A DNA stretch of 64,000 nt from NCBI GenBank assembly GCA_028571685.1, contig CM053143.1, positions 54,243,208 to 54,307,207 on the forward strand, in the 5' to 3' direction. This DNA comes from Heterohyrax brucei. Lineage: Eukaryota; Chordata; Mammalia; Hyracoidea; Procaviidae. A program made the translations under genes and the position numbers. Under the pieces are notes generated by a model. The model saw only the letters and a list, made by a program, of their open reading frames with translations, ran no database searches and was not told the DNA's origin. Below, one piece after another: positions 34,241 to 43,899 of the stretch. Position 1 is the stretch's first letter. The number at the start of each line of letters is the position of its first letter.

Positions 34241-36847
34241 CTACAAAAGAGGAGAAGGCTTCTCAGGGGTATTTTCCCTGGAAATGGGGTTATCATTGAT
34301 GGGCTTAACAAGACGTTCGGGTAGCCACCGAGGGGCCCCTTCTGGAGTATCATACACACATGCGTGGCCTCTTCCCCAGATAAGAACCGGATCAGGACCG
34401 TGCCATTTATGGGTTATGGGATTTTTCCACATAACCTTGGCATATTGATTTTTAGTCTCTTGATGCCAAAGGCGATCTGCCGCAGATTTTTCATTAAGAT
34501 CTAATTGTAGGAAATTAAGGATGAACAATGCATGATTTAGGAGGTTACGAGGGGAACCTTTAGTGGAATAAACAGTGTTTGTCTTAAGTTTGGATATGGT
34601 ATACTTAAGGGTCTGGTGGGCTCGCTCTATTATGCCCTGTCCCTGAGGATTATAGGGAATGCCAGTTACATGTTTGATCTGGAATTGACTACAGAAATTT
34701 TTAAAGGTTTGTGATGTATAGCCTGGTCCATTGTTGGTTTTGATTTGTTGGGGCTTCCCCATGATGGCAACACATTGGAGAACATGTGCTATAACATTTT
34801 TAGAGGCCTCACCACTGTGGAGGGTGGCATGGAGGAACCCACTATAGGTATCAATGGTCACATGGGCATATTTGAGGTTACCAAACTCAGGAATATGGGT
34901 AACATCCATTTGCCAGATTTCATTGGGGAGCAGGCCCCTTGGGTTAACTCCTAGGTGGGGGAGAGGCAGAAGAGTTACGCATGCAGGACAGTTTTTAACA
35001 ATTTGTCTCGCCTGTTCTCTGGTAATTTTAAACATAAGGCGGAGTGTACGGGCATTGAGGTGGTGAAGAGCATGAGCCTGTTGGGCTTTAGTAATGGGCT
35101 CTAGCGTAGCTGAGAAAACCAAGTGTGTTTGTTTATCTGCAAGGTTGTTGCCTTCGGAGAAGGGTCCTGGAAGGTCAGTATGGGCACGCAAGTGTCCAAT
35201 AAAAAAGGGGTGTTGTCTTTTTAGGATGAGTGCCTGAAGTTGTTGAAAAAGAGGCACAGCGTTAGAAGATGATTTGATATAAGGAACAGTTTCCAACACT
35301 GGGACTGAGAGAGCTATGTAAGCACTGTCGGTGTAAAGATTGAAGGGAACATCATGTAGTATTGTGAAGACCTGTAAGATAGCGAAAAGCTCTACAAGCT
35401 GGGCAGACCTGTAAGGAGACTGGACACTGTTTTCCTGTGAGTCTATAACCCACGCGGCAATACCAGAGGAAGATCCATCTGAAAAAACCAGAGAGGCTCC
35501 TTTCAAGGGCTGAGTAGATGTTATTTTGGGGAAGATGAAGGGGTGCCTCTGGGCAAACTGGAGGAGTTTGTGTGAAGGATAATGGTTATTTATAGTACCC
35601 TGGAATGTGACTAGGGTAATTGCCCAGTCATCATCATTTTGAGAGAGCCAGTCTGTTTGTTCCTTGGTGTAAGGAAGGATAAGCTGATCAGGGTCCCTGC
35701 CGAAATGCTGGCGGCTCTTTTCTCGGCCTAGTCTTATAAGTTTGGCCACCAGGGAGGGATAGGTGAGGAGAACTTTAGTCGGGGTGGAGGATAGGTGTAT
35801 CCACAGGAGAGGGCCATTCTGCCACAAAACCCCCATGGGTGTATGTAGTGTGGCACAGACAATAAGGGCAAAGGGCTGTTCATAAGTTATGAAGGTAACC
35901 TGTTGTTGCTGTATGGCCTCTTCAACAATGCGAAGGGCCCTTTTTGCCTCCGGATTGAGGTAGCGGGGAGAGAGGGGGCTGGCATCTCCATGTAGAGTAT
36001 CAAACAATGGTTTTAATTCCCCAGTTGTAAGTTTGAGGTATGGTCGGAGCCAATTAATATCTCCCAGGAACTTTTGGAAATCATTAAGTGTGTGTAGACG
36101 AGAGGTTTTTAAGTGAAGCTTTTGAGTGGTGATTTGATTATTATTCAATTCGAAACCGAGGTAATAATAAGGGTCAGCAAGTTGTATTTTGTTTGGGGCA
36201 ATTTGAAGTCCAAGGGAAGTTAGTTGGCAAGTTAGGTCCTGACTGCACCTAAGTACCTCTAAGCTGGAGGCCCCCGCCAGTAAAATATCATCCATGTAAT
36301 GAATGATATAAATGGAAGACCAGCGACGCCTAAGAGGGTCTACAGCCTGAGCAACAAATTTTTGACACAGAGTGGGACTATTGGCCATGCCCTGAGGGAG
36401 AACTTTCCACTGATAGCGCTGCATTGGTCCTTTAAAATTAATAACTGGGAGGCTAAACGCAAAGCGTTCTCTATCAAGTGGGTGAAGAGGGATAGTGAAG
36501 AAGCAATCTTTGAGATCAATAATGATTTTAAAGTAATTAGCTGGAATGGCGACGGGGGAGGGGAGTCCAGGTTGGAGAGCTCCCATTGTAAACATGGTTT
36601 TATTAATTTTTCTGAGGTCCTGAAGGAGTCGCCATGACCCATTTTTCTTTTTTATCACAAATATAGGAGTATTCCAAGGAGAGGTAGTTGGTTCTAAATG
36701 TCCAGCAGCCAGCTGTTCCTGCACTAACTCTGTGGCAGCTGCGAGTTTTTGCTCAGTCAAGGGCCATTGATCTACCCACACTGGAGACTCAGATCTCCAC
36801 TTAATTTTATCAGCATGGGGTGCAGGGGAGTCAATGGCCACTATGAA
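34241..36847 (-). CDS. pol: ERV-A pol: reverse transcriptase, RNase H, integrase
   Basis: An open frame of about 868 codons after the pro-pol -1 shift. Numbering below starts at the GTG codon 36,841. RT: IIDLKD (D109), LPQG (148-151), YMDD (182-185). RNase H: D455 (FSDGSSSG), E484, D505 (YTDSAY), D569. Integrase zinc domain: H590, H594, C618, C621; core D646 (QMDVTH) and E739 (GQGIIER). The second core Asp is Asn703 (codon AAC at 34,735-34,733), with DX35E spacing otherwise kept, so strand transfer should be abolished. The C-terminus carries KWHGPDPVLIWGRG, usual for betaretroviral integrases. It ends at 34,241-34,243 and env follows in the same frame after 40 bp. Confidence 0.93.
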   Translation of the reverse strand, partial: FIVAIDSPAPHADKIKWRSESPVWVDQWPLTEQKLAAATELVQEQLAAGHLEPTTSPWNTPIFVIKKKNGSWRLLQDLRKINKTMFTMGALQPGLPSPVAIPANYFKIIIDLKDCFFTIPLHPLDRERFAFSLPVINFKGPMQRYQWKVLPQGMANSPTLCQKFVAQAVDPLRRRWSSIYIIHYMDDILLAGASSLEVLRCSQDLTCQLTSLGLQIAPNKIQLADPYYYLGFELNNNQITTQKLHLKTSRLHTLNDFQKFLGDINWLRPYLKLTTGELKPLFDTLHGDASPLSPRYLNPEAKRALRIVEEAIQQQQVTFITYEQPFALIVCATLHTPMGVLWQNGPLLWIHLSSTPTKVLLTYPSLVAKLIRLGREKSRQHFGRDPDQLILPYTKEQTDWLSQNDDDWAITLVTFQGTINNHYPSHKLLQFAQRHPFIFPKITSTQPLKGASLVFSDGSSSGIAAWVIDSQENSVQSPYRSAQLVELFAILQVFTILHDVPFNLYTDSAYIALSVPVLETVPYIKSSSNAVPLFQQLQALILKRQHPFFIGHLRAHTDLPGPFSEGNNLADKQTHLVFSATLEPITKAQQAHALHHLNARTLRLMFKITREQARQIVKNCPACVTLLPLPHLGVNPRGLLPNEIWQMDVTHIPEFGNLKYAHVTIDTYSGFLHATLHSGEASKNVIAHVLQCVAIMGKPQQIKTNNGPGYTSQTFKNFCSQFQIKHVTGIPYNPQGQGIIERAHQTLKYTISKLKTNTVYSTKGSPRNLLNHALFILNFLQLDLNEKSAADRLWHQETKNQYAKVMWKNPITHKWHGPDPVLIWGRGHACVYDTPEGAPRWLPERLVKPINDNPISRENTPEKPSPLL

Positions 36848-37776
36848 AAATTTTCGCTTCCCAAGCCTGAACGATTATTTTTAGGCGTTATAAGAAGAGG
36901 CTGCTTCATGCCTTGATTAGTCTTTCCCAATCCCTGTCCCAGTAGGAAGCCCAGATTAAGCACCTGTTGGGTAACTATTTCATTTGGGCTACACATGATG
37001 ACCCCCAGCTGGGATAAGACATCACGACCCCACAGATTAACAGGCAAATCCAGAACAATGTAAGGTTGAACTTGTCCTGAGTTACCCTCAGAGTCCCTCC
37101 AAGTAAGAATTTTTGAGCTTTGCTTAGGATTGACAGACTGACCAATGCCTTCAAGATGAGTTATTGAGGTCTCACAGGGCCAGTTGGAAGGCCAATATTT
37201 AGCTGAAATTACTGTAGCATCAGCTCCTGTGTCCATTATTCCTTCAAAGGCTTTGCCATCTAACTGGAGAGTAAGTTTTGGTCTATTGGGTGTGACTGGT
37301 TGTATCCAATATGCATCTGAGGACCCGAAGGCAACGTCAGGCCGCCGGGGAACTAAATGCCTATGGGGTGTGGGTAATAAAGGGAGCAACAAGATTTGAG
37401 CTATTCTTTGACCTGCATGTATGGATACTGGCCCTGAGGGGGCAGAAGCTAAAAGAGATATCTGTCCTGTATAATCATTGTCAATGACTCCTGGGAGGAT
37501 CTGAAGACCGGCCAAAGAGGAACTGCCACGCCCTATTATCAATCCAAACGTTTCTGGGGGTAATGGTCCTCGGACCTCTGTAGGAATGACCTGAATGCCC
37601 TGTTCAGGGGTTAGTATTGCACTGATGGCAGATCGTACGTCCAACCCTGCACTTCCAGGGGTGGCGCGACAGAGGGAGCTGAAACCTGTCTCTGTGTCTG
37701 CTTTTGGGGAACAAACCTGACTGCCCCTAGGTTCTGTTCCAAGGGTGGGGCCAGGGGCTGGCCCCGCTGGGAGTTT
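36841..37776 (-). CDS. pro: ERV-A pro: dUTPase, aspartic protease and G-patch
   Basis: Made as Gag-Pro after a -1 shift at 37,773-37,779. The frame is open from that site to the TAG at 36,841-36,843. Numbered from codon 37,644: dUTPase with PGSAGLD just upstream, GRGSSSLAG (39-47), PGVIDNDYTG (51-60) and AGQRIAQ (77-83). Protease with the catalytic DTGAD (138-142) and GRDVL (206-210). G-patch GFLLGQGLGK (232-241). This order in the pro frame is the betaretroviral arrangement (type B and type D viruses, HERV-K group). No stop or shift is seen, so both enzymes could be intact. It overlaps gag by about 165 bp. Confidence 0.93.
   Translation of the reverse strand, partial: KLPAGPAPGPTLGTEPRGSQVCSPKADTETGFSSLCRATPGSAGLDVRSAISAILTPEQGIQVIPTEVRGPLPPETFGLIIGRGSSSLAGLQILPGVIDNDYTGQISLLASAPSGPVSIHAGQRIAQILLLPLLPTPHRHLVPRRPDVAFGSSDAYWIQPVTPNRPKLTLQLDGKAFEGIMDTGADATVISAKYWPSNWPCETSITHLEGIGQSVNPKQSSKILTWRDSEGNSGQVQPYIVLDLPVNLWGRDVLSQLGVIMCSPNEIVTQQVLNLGFLLGQGLGKTNQGMKQPLLITPKNNRSGLGSENFS
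36847..36853 (-). promoter_or_regulatory. ERV-A pro-pol -1 frameshift site AAATTTT
   Basis: The heptamer A AAT TTT is in the pro frame (codon starts 36,852 and 36,849), two codons before the pro stop. After a -1 slip the pol frame is open from here to 34,241. The same heptamer is used at pro-pol in type D retroviruses. Confidence 0.88.
37747..37765 (-). promoter_or_regulatory. ERV-A frameshift-stimulating hairpin
   Basis: On the minus strand, GGGGCCAG, loop CCC, CTGGCCCC: eight uninterrupted base pairs, seven of them G-C, 7 nt after GGGAAAC. This spacing is what programmed frameshift signals use. Confidence 0.8.
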
Positions 37777-37779
37777 CCC
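37773..37779 (-). promoter_or_regulatory. ERV-A gag-pro -1 frameshift site GGGAAAC
   Basis: The heptamer G GGA AAC is in the correct phase of the gag frame (codon starts 37,778 and 37,775). It is the sequence known from type D retroviruses. Seven nt downstream lies a perfect 8-bp GC-rich hairpin (37,747-37,765, arms GGGGCCAG/CTGGCCCC, 3-nt loop), and a GGGG run further down could pair with the CCC loop as a pseudoknot. Confidence 0.9.
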
Positions 37780-39641
37780 TGTTTCGGGGGGAGAGGCTGA
37801 CCGTTGATGTCAGTTTTGGAATAACAATCTACAGCCCAATGCTTGCCTCTTTTGCATCGGGGGCACACTGAGGTGGGAGGCCCACGATTTTGTTTTCCCA
37901 GGGAACATTCGCGCACAAAATGGCCAGGCTGCTTGCAATTAAAACAAGTTTTTTGTAATGAGCTGGGGTTCAAGCCCTTAAGCGCTGCTCCTATGGCAAC
38001 GCCGATAGCATGAGAGGCTCCAATACCCGAACAAAGTCGGACATAATCGGAGAGATCTCCTCTGCGATGAGGTTGTAGGGCTTCTTGGCAAGAGGGGTTA
38101 GCATTTTCAAAGGCAAGGTGTTTGATAAAGGCACTGCCAGTCTCACCCTCTCCCACTAGCCTTTCGGCAGCATCGGTTAGTCTGCTGACGAACTCACTAT
38201 ACGGCTCATCGGGTCCCTGGCGGATGTTAGCCAATGAGGTGGTGGCTGCGCCCTTGGGGGGGAGACGTTTCCAGGCTCTAAGGCCGGCGTTTTGTATTTG
38301 TGATAATAAACCAGGGGGAAAATTTGCCTGTTTCTCATTGGTGTCATATGGAGCCCTCCCCAAGAGTTTATCTCTCGTCCAGGTGCGGGAGGTCCGGCTT
38401 TCTCCGTTACGCTGGGCCGTCTCCTGGCACAGTTCAGCAAATTCGGTACGCCAGAGAACAAAGTCTCCCCCCGATAAACAGGCCCGAGCCAAGAAATGCC
38501 AATCATTAGGTGTAAGCCATCGGTCACTAAGGCTCTCAAGCAATGCTATACTGTAAGGGGCTGTCGGGCCGTAGTTATTGACAGCCGCTTTTAAGTCTTT
38601 AACATGTTTCACATTTAAGCGGCGATATTTCTGGGGGCTAAGGCTGTCAGGTTGGATAGCATCTATATCAGGATTCTCAGTTTCTTCCTCTTCTATCCCA
38701 GGGCTTTCTTGCTCTTCCTCACTCTCTATTTCAGTCTCTATCTGCCCGTGCTGGCTACGAGTTACCGGAAAGGTGAGGAGAGTCCTAGGACGGCCTGGGG
38801 CACCTTTTGACACATTGTTCCCGGATCGAGTTTTAGGATCCTGGGCTAGGCGGAGTGAGTTAAGCTCTTGCTCAAGGGCTTGGAGTTCCTTTTGGAGATC
38901 TAACTGTCTGTGTCTGCGAGCTACAAGTTTTTCTAGCGTTGATATATCTTGATCAAGGGAGTTTTCAGCCGATCGGGGAGGACAGCTGGGTTCCAGGCCA
39001 AGGGGTGGGGCAGTCAGGTTAGGAGGGCCTGGAGGATGAGGAGGTCTCTGAAAAGGCAGGGGCCGTAAGGGTATAGGGGTAGGCATTCTCATGGTAATGA
39101 GCAGCATTTTCTTCAAGAGTGGTCTGACCCTCAGGGGACAATGCGTTAGAATCGGGTTTATCAATGAAAGCTCTCAGGGACGGGTGAAGCCCCTCGGGGG
39201 GGTCAGTTTGACTCCCTTGCGGGGGTGTGTGTGTTCCAAAGGCTTGAGGTTTTTCTGGAATATCAAGAGAAACTGAGGAGGGACGGGACCGTTCTTTCAT
39301 AAACTTTTCACCCATCTGGGCGAGATGTTGAACATCAGGAGCATTATGAGAACTCTGGAGGACATCATTTATCAAATTCCAATAAGAAAATCAAGTGACT
39401 GGGACCTTCTCGGGTCCGAAAGTTTTATAATAGTCATTCAGACAATCTCCAACCCGTTTCCAGATTTGCGGGCTGATGGTGCCTTCCTGTGAGAACCACG
39501 GACAAATGTCTGATAGGAACATAAAAAACTGAGCTAAGTCTTTCTTTTTCGCCTTAATTTTCCGCCTATCCAATGATTTTTCAATGCCGGTAAGAAACAA
39601 GTCATGCGAACTTAAATCCTGTCCCATGTCTACCAACCACC

Positions 39642-39650
39642 ACTTACCTC
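39642..39650 (-). promoter_or_regulatory. ERV-A major splice donor (GAG/GTAAGT)
   Basis: On the minus strand GAGGTAAGTG, a perfect consensus donor, with the cut between 39,648 and 39,647 and 20 nt upstream of the gag ATG. It fits the leader donor used for the env mRNA. Confidence 0.75.
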
Positions 39651-39827
39651 TCAGACCAACTCGCAGGGCGGCTACTCCCGCGGTGATCAGGACAAGTTTG
39701 ACTCACGGGCAGCTTTTCCCGTGGAAACTTTAGTCGAGCAAGCTCACACCCGGTGCGGTCGCTCAGGACGCCTGGCCAGGACTTCCTTCTCCGTGGTGGG
39801 TTTCTTTCAGCAGCTCCGTACCTCGGG

Positions 39828-39845
39828 CCCCACGTTGAGGCGCCA
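39828..39845 (-). promoter_or_regulatory. ERV-A primer-binding site, tRNA-Lys(CUU) type
   Basis: On the minus strand, 4 nt after the 5' LTR: TGGCGCCTCAACGTGGGG. This is the complement of the 3' end of tRNA-Lys(CUU) with one inserted T. The extension (CCCGAG) still resembles the tRNA T-arm complement. Confidence 0.8.
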
Positions 39846-39849
39846 GTTT

Positions 39850-40229
39850 TGCCCTGGCCCGCGGGACAAATCAACGAAAGGACGAGGGGAAGCCTGTGAA
39901 AGTAAGCAGGAAAGGCGGAAAAATGAAGGCAAGACAAAATTCTGATCAAGCCTCGTTTTATTATTAAAATGAGGTATATTTATAGCGGTAGGAATAAAGG
40001 GAGGGATCAAGTGACGTAGGGATGGAGTGACATTTGGAGTGAGGTAGTTGTCGGCTGGGGATTGGATATACATATGGCTAAGGCAGTGACATCAGGCAGG
40101 AAGTTTTTCGCGCGTGGGCCTTTTGAATTTCGCGGGCGCGGGCTTTTTCAAACTTGGCGCGTGTGGGCTTTTCAGCCCTACAAGCTTCCTGTATGTCGGG
40201 GCCTGGGGGCTCTCCCATGGCTCCCGACA
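39850..40229 (-). repeat. ERV-A 5' LTR (380 bp)
   Basis: Minus-strand promoter LTR. TATA-like CTATAAATATA (39,975-39,985), AATAAA (39,957-39,962). U3 has three AGTGACRT motifs (near 40,010, 40,026 and 40,085), the first giving the CRE-like TGACGTA. It also has three GC-rich imperfect repeats at 40,104-40,174, each followed by GGGC and a T run. Confidence 0.93.
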
Positions 40230-40235
40230 CCCAGG
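40230..40235. repeat. ERV-A target-site duplication, right
   Basis: CCCAGG, the pair of 32,697-32,702. Confidence 0.9.
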
Positions 40236-40885
40236 CAACATCATGATAAATGCAGAAAACACTGAGGTTGTCAAAGATTTCATTTTACTTAGATCTACAA
40301 TCAATGCCCACAAAAACAGCAGTCAACAAATCAAATGACACAGTGCATCAGGTAAATCTGCTTTGAAAGACCTCCTTAGATGTTAAAAAGCACAGACAGC
40401 ACTTTGAGGACTAAGGTGATTCTGAGCCAAGCCATATTTTCAGTTGCTTCATATACATGTGAAGTTGAACAATGGATAAGAAAGAACAAGGAAGAATTGA
40501 TCTTTGAATTGTGTTAGTGACTGGTAAGAATATTGATCATACCAGGAACTACCAGAGGAAATTAACAATCTGTCTTGGAAGAAGTACAGCCAGAGTCCTC
40601 CATGGATCTGAGGACAGCAAAATTTCATCTCGCTTACTTCGGACATGTTATCAGTAAGGACCAGTCCTTGGAGAAGGACCTCATGGTTGGCAAAGCAGAG
40701 GTTCAGCAAAAAAGAGAAAGGCCTTTGAAGAGACAGACTGACACAGTGGCTGCATCGATGGGTTTAAGCATATCAGTCATCATGAGGATGGTGTAAGACC
40801 AGATGATATTTTGTTCTGCTGTGCATTGGATTACTATGAGTCGGAGTACACTCTGTGATGCCTAACAACAATAGCAACATTTCTG
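40236..40885 (+). mobile_element. RTE-class LINE 3' part (right flank of nested stack)
   Basis: Continues the RTE of 29,757-30,050 after the L1 and provirus. GATTTCATTTTACTTAGATC, GAAGAATTGATCTTTGAATT and GACACAGTGGCTGCATCGAT match the block order of 11,998-12,655. It ends GATGCCTAACAACAATAGCA, the usual RTE tail. No intact frame. Confidence 0.85.
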
Positions 40886-41416
40886 GGTCTCGGCTATCTT
40901 TTCACTCCTACCATAAATTGACTAGATTTCTAAAAATTCAACCAGTTGCTATTGAGTGGATTACAACTTTCAGCAATCCATATGTGTCAGAGTAGAACTG
41001 TACTTCATAGGTTTTCAAAGACTGATTTTTTGGGAACAGATCACCAGGCTTTTAGATATATCTCTGAATGGACTCAAATCTCCAATACTTGGTTATCAGC
41101 AGAGTGCATAATCCATTTGCACCACCCAGGGACCTGGCACTCTAGTATGGGGAAAATGGAAATGATGAAATAAATTTTCCTGCTTTTTTCAGAAATCTTA
41201 AATTCAACTTCAAGTCTAGTATTATATTGCTGAAACTCAGTCTCCAGACTCAGCACTATCATATGTAGCAAATAAGTCTTCGACTCTCTTAGATTTGCAT
41301 TTCAGACATACTGTTATAGCAAAAATCAAGAGCACGGTGCACCCTGGCTCCATTGTAAGACTACTGCTAGTTTTCCGATCCTGAATGAAGTCAGACGCTC
41401 ATTGCTATACCTTGTC
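40886..41416. other. Mixed DNA, SINE-like scraps only
   Basis: A diverged SINE 3' piece is possible near 40,940-41,050 (CAGTTGCTATTGAGTGGATT). No gene is seen. Confidence 0.4.
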
Positions 41417-41572
41417 AGGAGACCTGGTTGCCTAATGGTTAAAAGCTAGGTTGTTAACCAGGAGGTTAACAGTTCAAATCCACCAGCCACTTCAGGGAAA
41501 CCCTATGGGACAGTTCTACTCTGTCTTACAGGGTCACTATGAGTCAGAATTCACTCACTGGTGCACTACAAT
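41417..41572 (+). repeat. AfroSINE, sense
   Basis: Head GAGACCTGGTTGCCTAATGG, then GTTAACAGTTCAAATCCACC, GGGAAACCCTATGGGACAGT and CAGGGTCACTATGAGTCAGA. Well preserved to the 3' core. Confidence 0.88.
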
Positions 41573-42183
41573 GAAAACAGCATATCTGGTCCCTGTGTTA
41601 GAAGCCTGATTCAACTGAAATATGACAAAAGATGAATATCTTCTCAAACAGACACCGATGCATTGACTTTAAATATTAAATGTCCAGCCAGGGCTCTTTG
41701 CTAGAACTTTTCTGGGCACATCCAGTGCAAAGTCAAAGTTTTGTTCATTTCCTGTCTCTAGCTCTTATTTGTCTGATTGTCTTAAACCCAGACCAGTCAG
41801 CTCCAGGTCGTTATATACAACTGATCACTTGACATTTCCAGTTGACTTTCTCACAGACATGAAAACTCAACATATCAAAACAGGATCACCAGCCTGTTCT
41901 CTTCTTCAAAACTGGTTTTTTCTACCTCAGGAAAAAGGAGTCAGATCACTGAGAAATCACTAAGTAATTTCAAGATAAGGAGAAAAATTTAGAGACATTC
42001 AGCTCACTTCCAGATTAATTCCAGTTTAATAGTTTGAAAAGGGCTTAGATCATGTCACTAGGATGCATAACAGATGTTGATTTTGAGTATAATGACTCCA
42101 GCCAGACAAATTCAACAGGAACAATTAATGAAATATATTGCCAACCCAGAGATGCATCAATCTAATTTGTGGCAACATTTTTA

Positions 42184-42350
42184 AGGAGATCCTATGTGTC
42201 ACAAATGATTAAGTGTCTGACTGCTAACTGAAAGTTTGGCAGTTTGAATTCACCCTGATGTGCCTCAAAGGAAAGATCTGGTGATCTGTTTTACAACGGT
42301 CACAGCCTTGAAAAATCTATGGAGTAGTTTTCCTATGTCACATATAAGTT
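42184..42350 (+). repeat. AfroSINE, sense, diverged
   Basis: GGAGATCCTATGTGTCACAA head, CTGACTGCTAACTGAAAGTT, CAGTTTGAATTCACCCTGAT; the 3' part is strongly decayed. Confidence 0.65.
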
Positions 42351-43454
42351 TACGAGGAGACAGAGTGAACTTGAGAGCCACTAGTGATTTATTTGTTTTT
42401 TGTTTGATGAAGAATTCAAAATTATCTTGAAATGTCTTATCTTGGAATGTCTTACATTTTTCGTGTATGATTAGTAATTTGTTACTTCCTAGTAACAAAA
42501 TGAAGCAGATTCAGAAGATGGTAATCAAAGAAGACAAAACAATTTAAAAAGTCTTAAAAAAACACCCATAATAAAAATTACACCATGACCATAATTAAAA
42601 ACTACAGGAGAATGTTTCAAAATAAAAAGTTGGGAAAACCTTTCTAAGCATGACAGGTAATTTAAACCTTAAAACTGTGATTCTCAGACTGTGCATTGAG
42701 ACACCCTGTGTCATTTCACTTGACACACATGCCATGAAATAATTACTGTGACCCCCCCAAGGGCACCATGAATTAATAGAATGTATGTGTCTCTGCTTTA
42801 AAGAAAAATAAGTTAAGTATGATGTTCAACTTTATTTATAATACCAGCAATAAATATCACATAATTAAAATTGCAATGTGAGACTGATTACATGGTAGTT
42901 TTAACTAATATTCGTTTTATTGTGAATAAAGTTGAACATTTTTCATGTAGTTGTTATTTTTATTTCATTTTCTGTAATTTATTTGTCCATATCTTCAATA
43001 AACATTAGTTGAAAAAGCAATAAGAATACCCCTTTTTACATTAAACTTTAACGTATAAAGTAATGCTTAATTCCAATTTGTTCTTGTTTCAAGATCTAAA
43101 TATAGTTTTTTGACTGAAAAAGAAAAAACAACTACAGTGTGATACTGTCTTTCTCTCCTCAGACTTGACAGACAAAAACATTTAAGAACATAGGTCCATA
43201 TAATACTGGTAAGAATATAAACCCTGTGTATGGAGCAACTTGGTCACATATATACCTGCATGCTTCTTAACTCAGAACTTTTATTTTTGGAAATTTCACC
43301 TACAAAAATGTATCTATGAAATAACAATGTATAAACAAATTCATGCAACATTATTTGAAAAGCAAAAGAATTTAAAGTACTTAAGTTCCAATAACATGAG
43401 TCCAGTTGAAGAAATTATGTCTACACAAATAAAATATGATGAGAAAGAGTTGGC
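42351..43454. other. AT-rich DNA, no gene seen
   Basis: An old repeat is possible at 42,685-43,010 (starting near GATTCTCAGACTGTGCATTG), but I cannot name it. There are no open frames of interest. Confidence 0.4.
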
Positions 43455-43560
43455 TGTCCACTTCTGTAAAGACTATAGGCTCCAAAATACTGAATCAGTT
43501 CTACTCTGTCACATGGGATGACCATGAGTTGAAATTTACTGAAAGGCAGTTAGCAACACT
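43455..43560 (+). repeat. AfroSINE 3' part, sense
   Basis: AATCAGTTCTACTCTGTCAC, then ATGGGATGACCATGAGTTGA and AGGCAGTTAGCAACA. The head is replaced by unrelated sequence. Confidence 0.6.
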
Positions 43561-43899
43561 CTCCCATAAAAGCTTAAGAAAAACAAATAAATAAGTGGGT
43601 AAGGCAGCTCTCTAAGTATTTTGATACGCTGATATAGAACATTCTCCAATGTGTATCAGGAAAAAGGACAATAGTGTTTATTTAATCTACCACTGCTGTT
43701 ACAGTTACATTAAAAAAGATGTATGTGTATTTGCTTTTATAATTAGGGAAGTGCAGAGACAGAGATACTGAGATTCTCCATTGTCTCTTTCCACAGATGT
43801 AGTTTTTTAAAATTTTTATTTCTATGCATTCCATCTATTCAGATCCACACATACAGTCATTGTGTATATTATCAAAAAATATGTTTCCAATAAATATTT

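Larger units (their letters stand above)
37611..39627 (-). pseudogene. gag: ERV-A gag with one nonsense codon and one frameshift
   Basis: The structural polyprotein. ATG at 39,627 gives MGQ, a myristoylation-type N-terminus, and the matrix domain runs to a TGA at 39,391-39,393. The same frame reopens and continues to about 39,019. From 39,164 a different frame carries the rest, so a shift lies near 39,050-39,160. The 517-codon downstream frame has a Pro-rich segment (residues 28-63), a heptad-rich coiled coil (72-107), an acidic stretch, capsid with the major-homology-type IRQGPDEPYSEF, and nucleocapsid with two zinc knuckles (C407-C420 of CX2CX4HX4C form, and C434-C447). No PPPY late motif was noticed. 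It ends at 37,611. Confidence 0.9.
32703..40229 (-). mobile_element. ERV-A: 7.5-kb class II (betaretrovirus-like) provirus
   Basis: A complete LTR-gag-pro-pol-env-LTR structure on the minus strand. It is bounded by the 6-bp direct repeat CCCAGG at 32,697-32,702 and 40,230-40,235. The LTRs begin and end TG...CA. Going 5' to 3' on the minus strand: LTR (40,229-39,850), primer-binding site, splice donor, gag, pro, pol, env remnant, polypurine tract, LTR (33,084-32,703). It carries betaretroviral hallmarks: dUTPase in the pro frame, a G-patch, two -1 frameshift sites and a tRNA-Lys primer. It is defective (gag stop and shift, integrase active-site change, env deletion) and inserted at the L1/RTE junction. 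Confidence 0.95.

Noticed and set aside
38122-38952. Plus-strand open frames of 124-144 codons opposite ERV-A gag
   Set aside because: Shadows of the high-GC gag frame; no known antisense gene of betaretroviruses resembles them.
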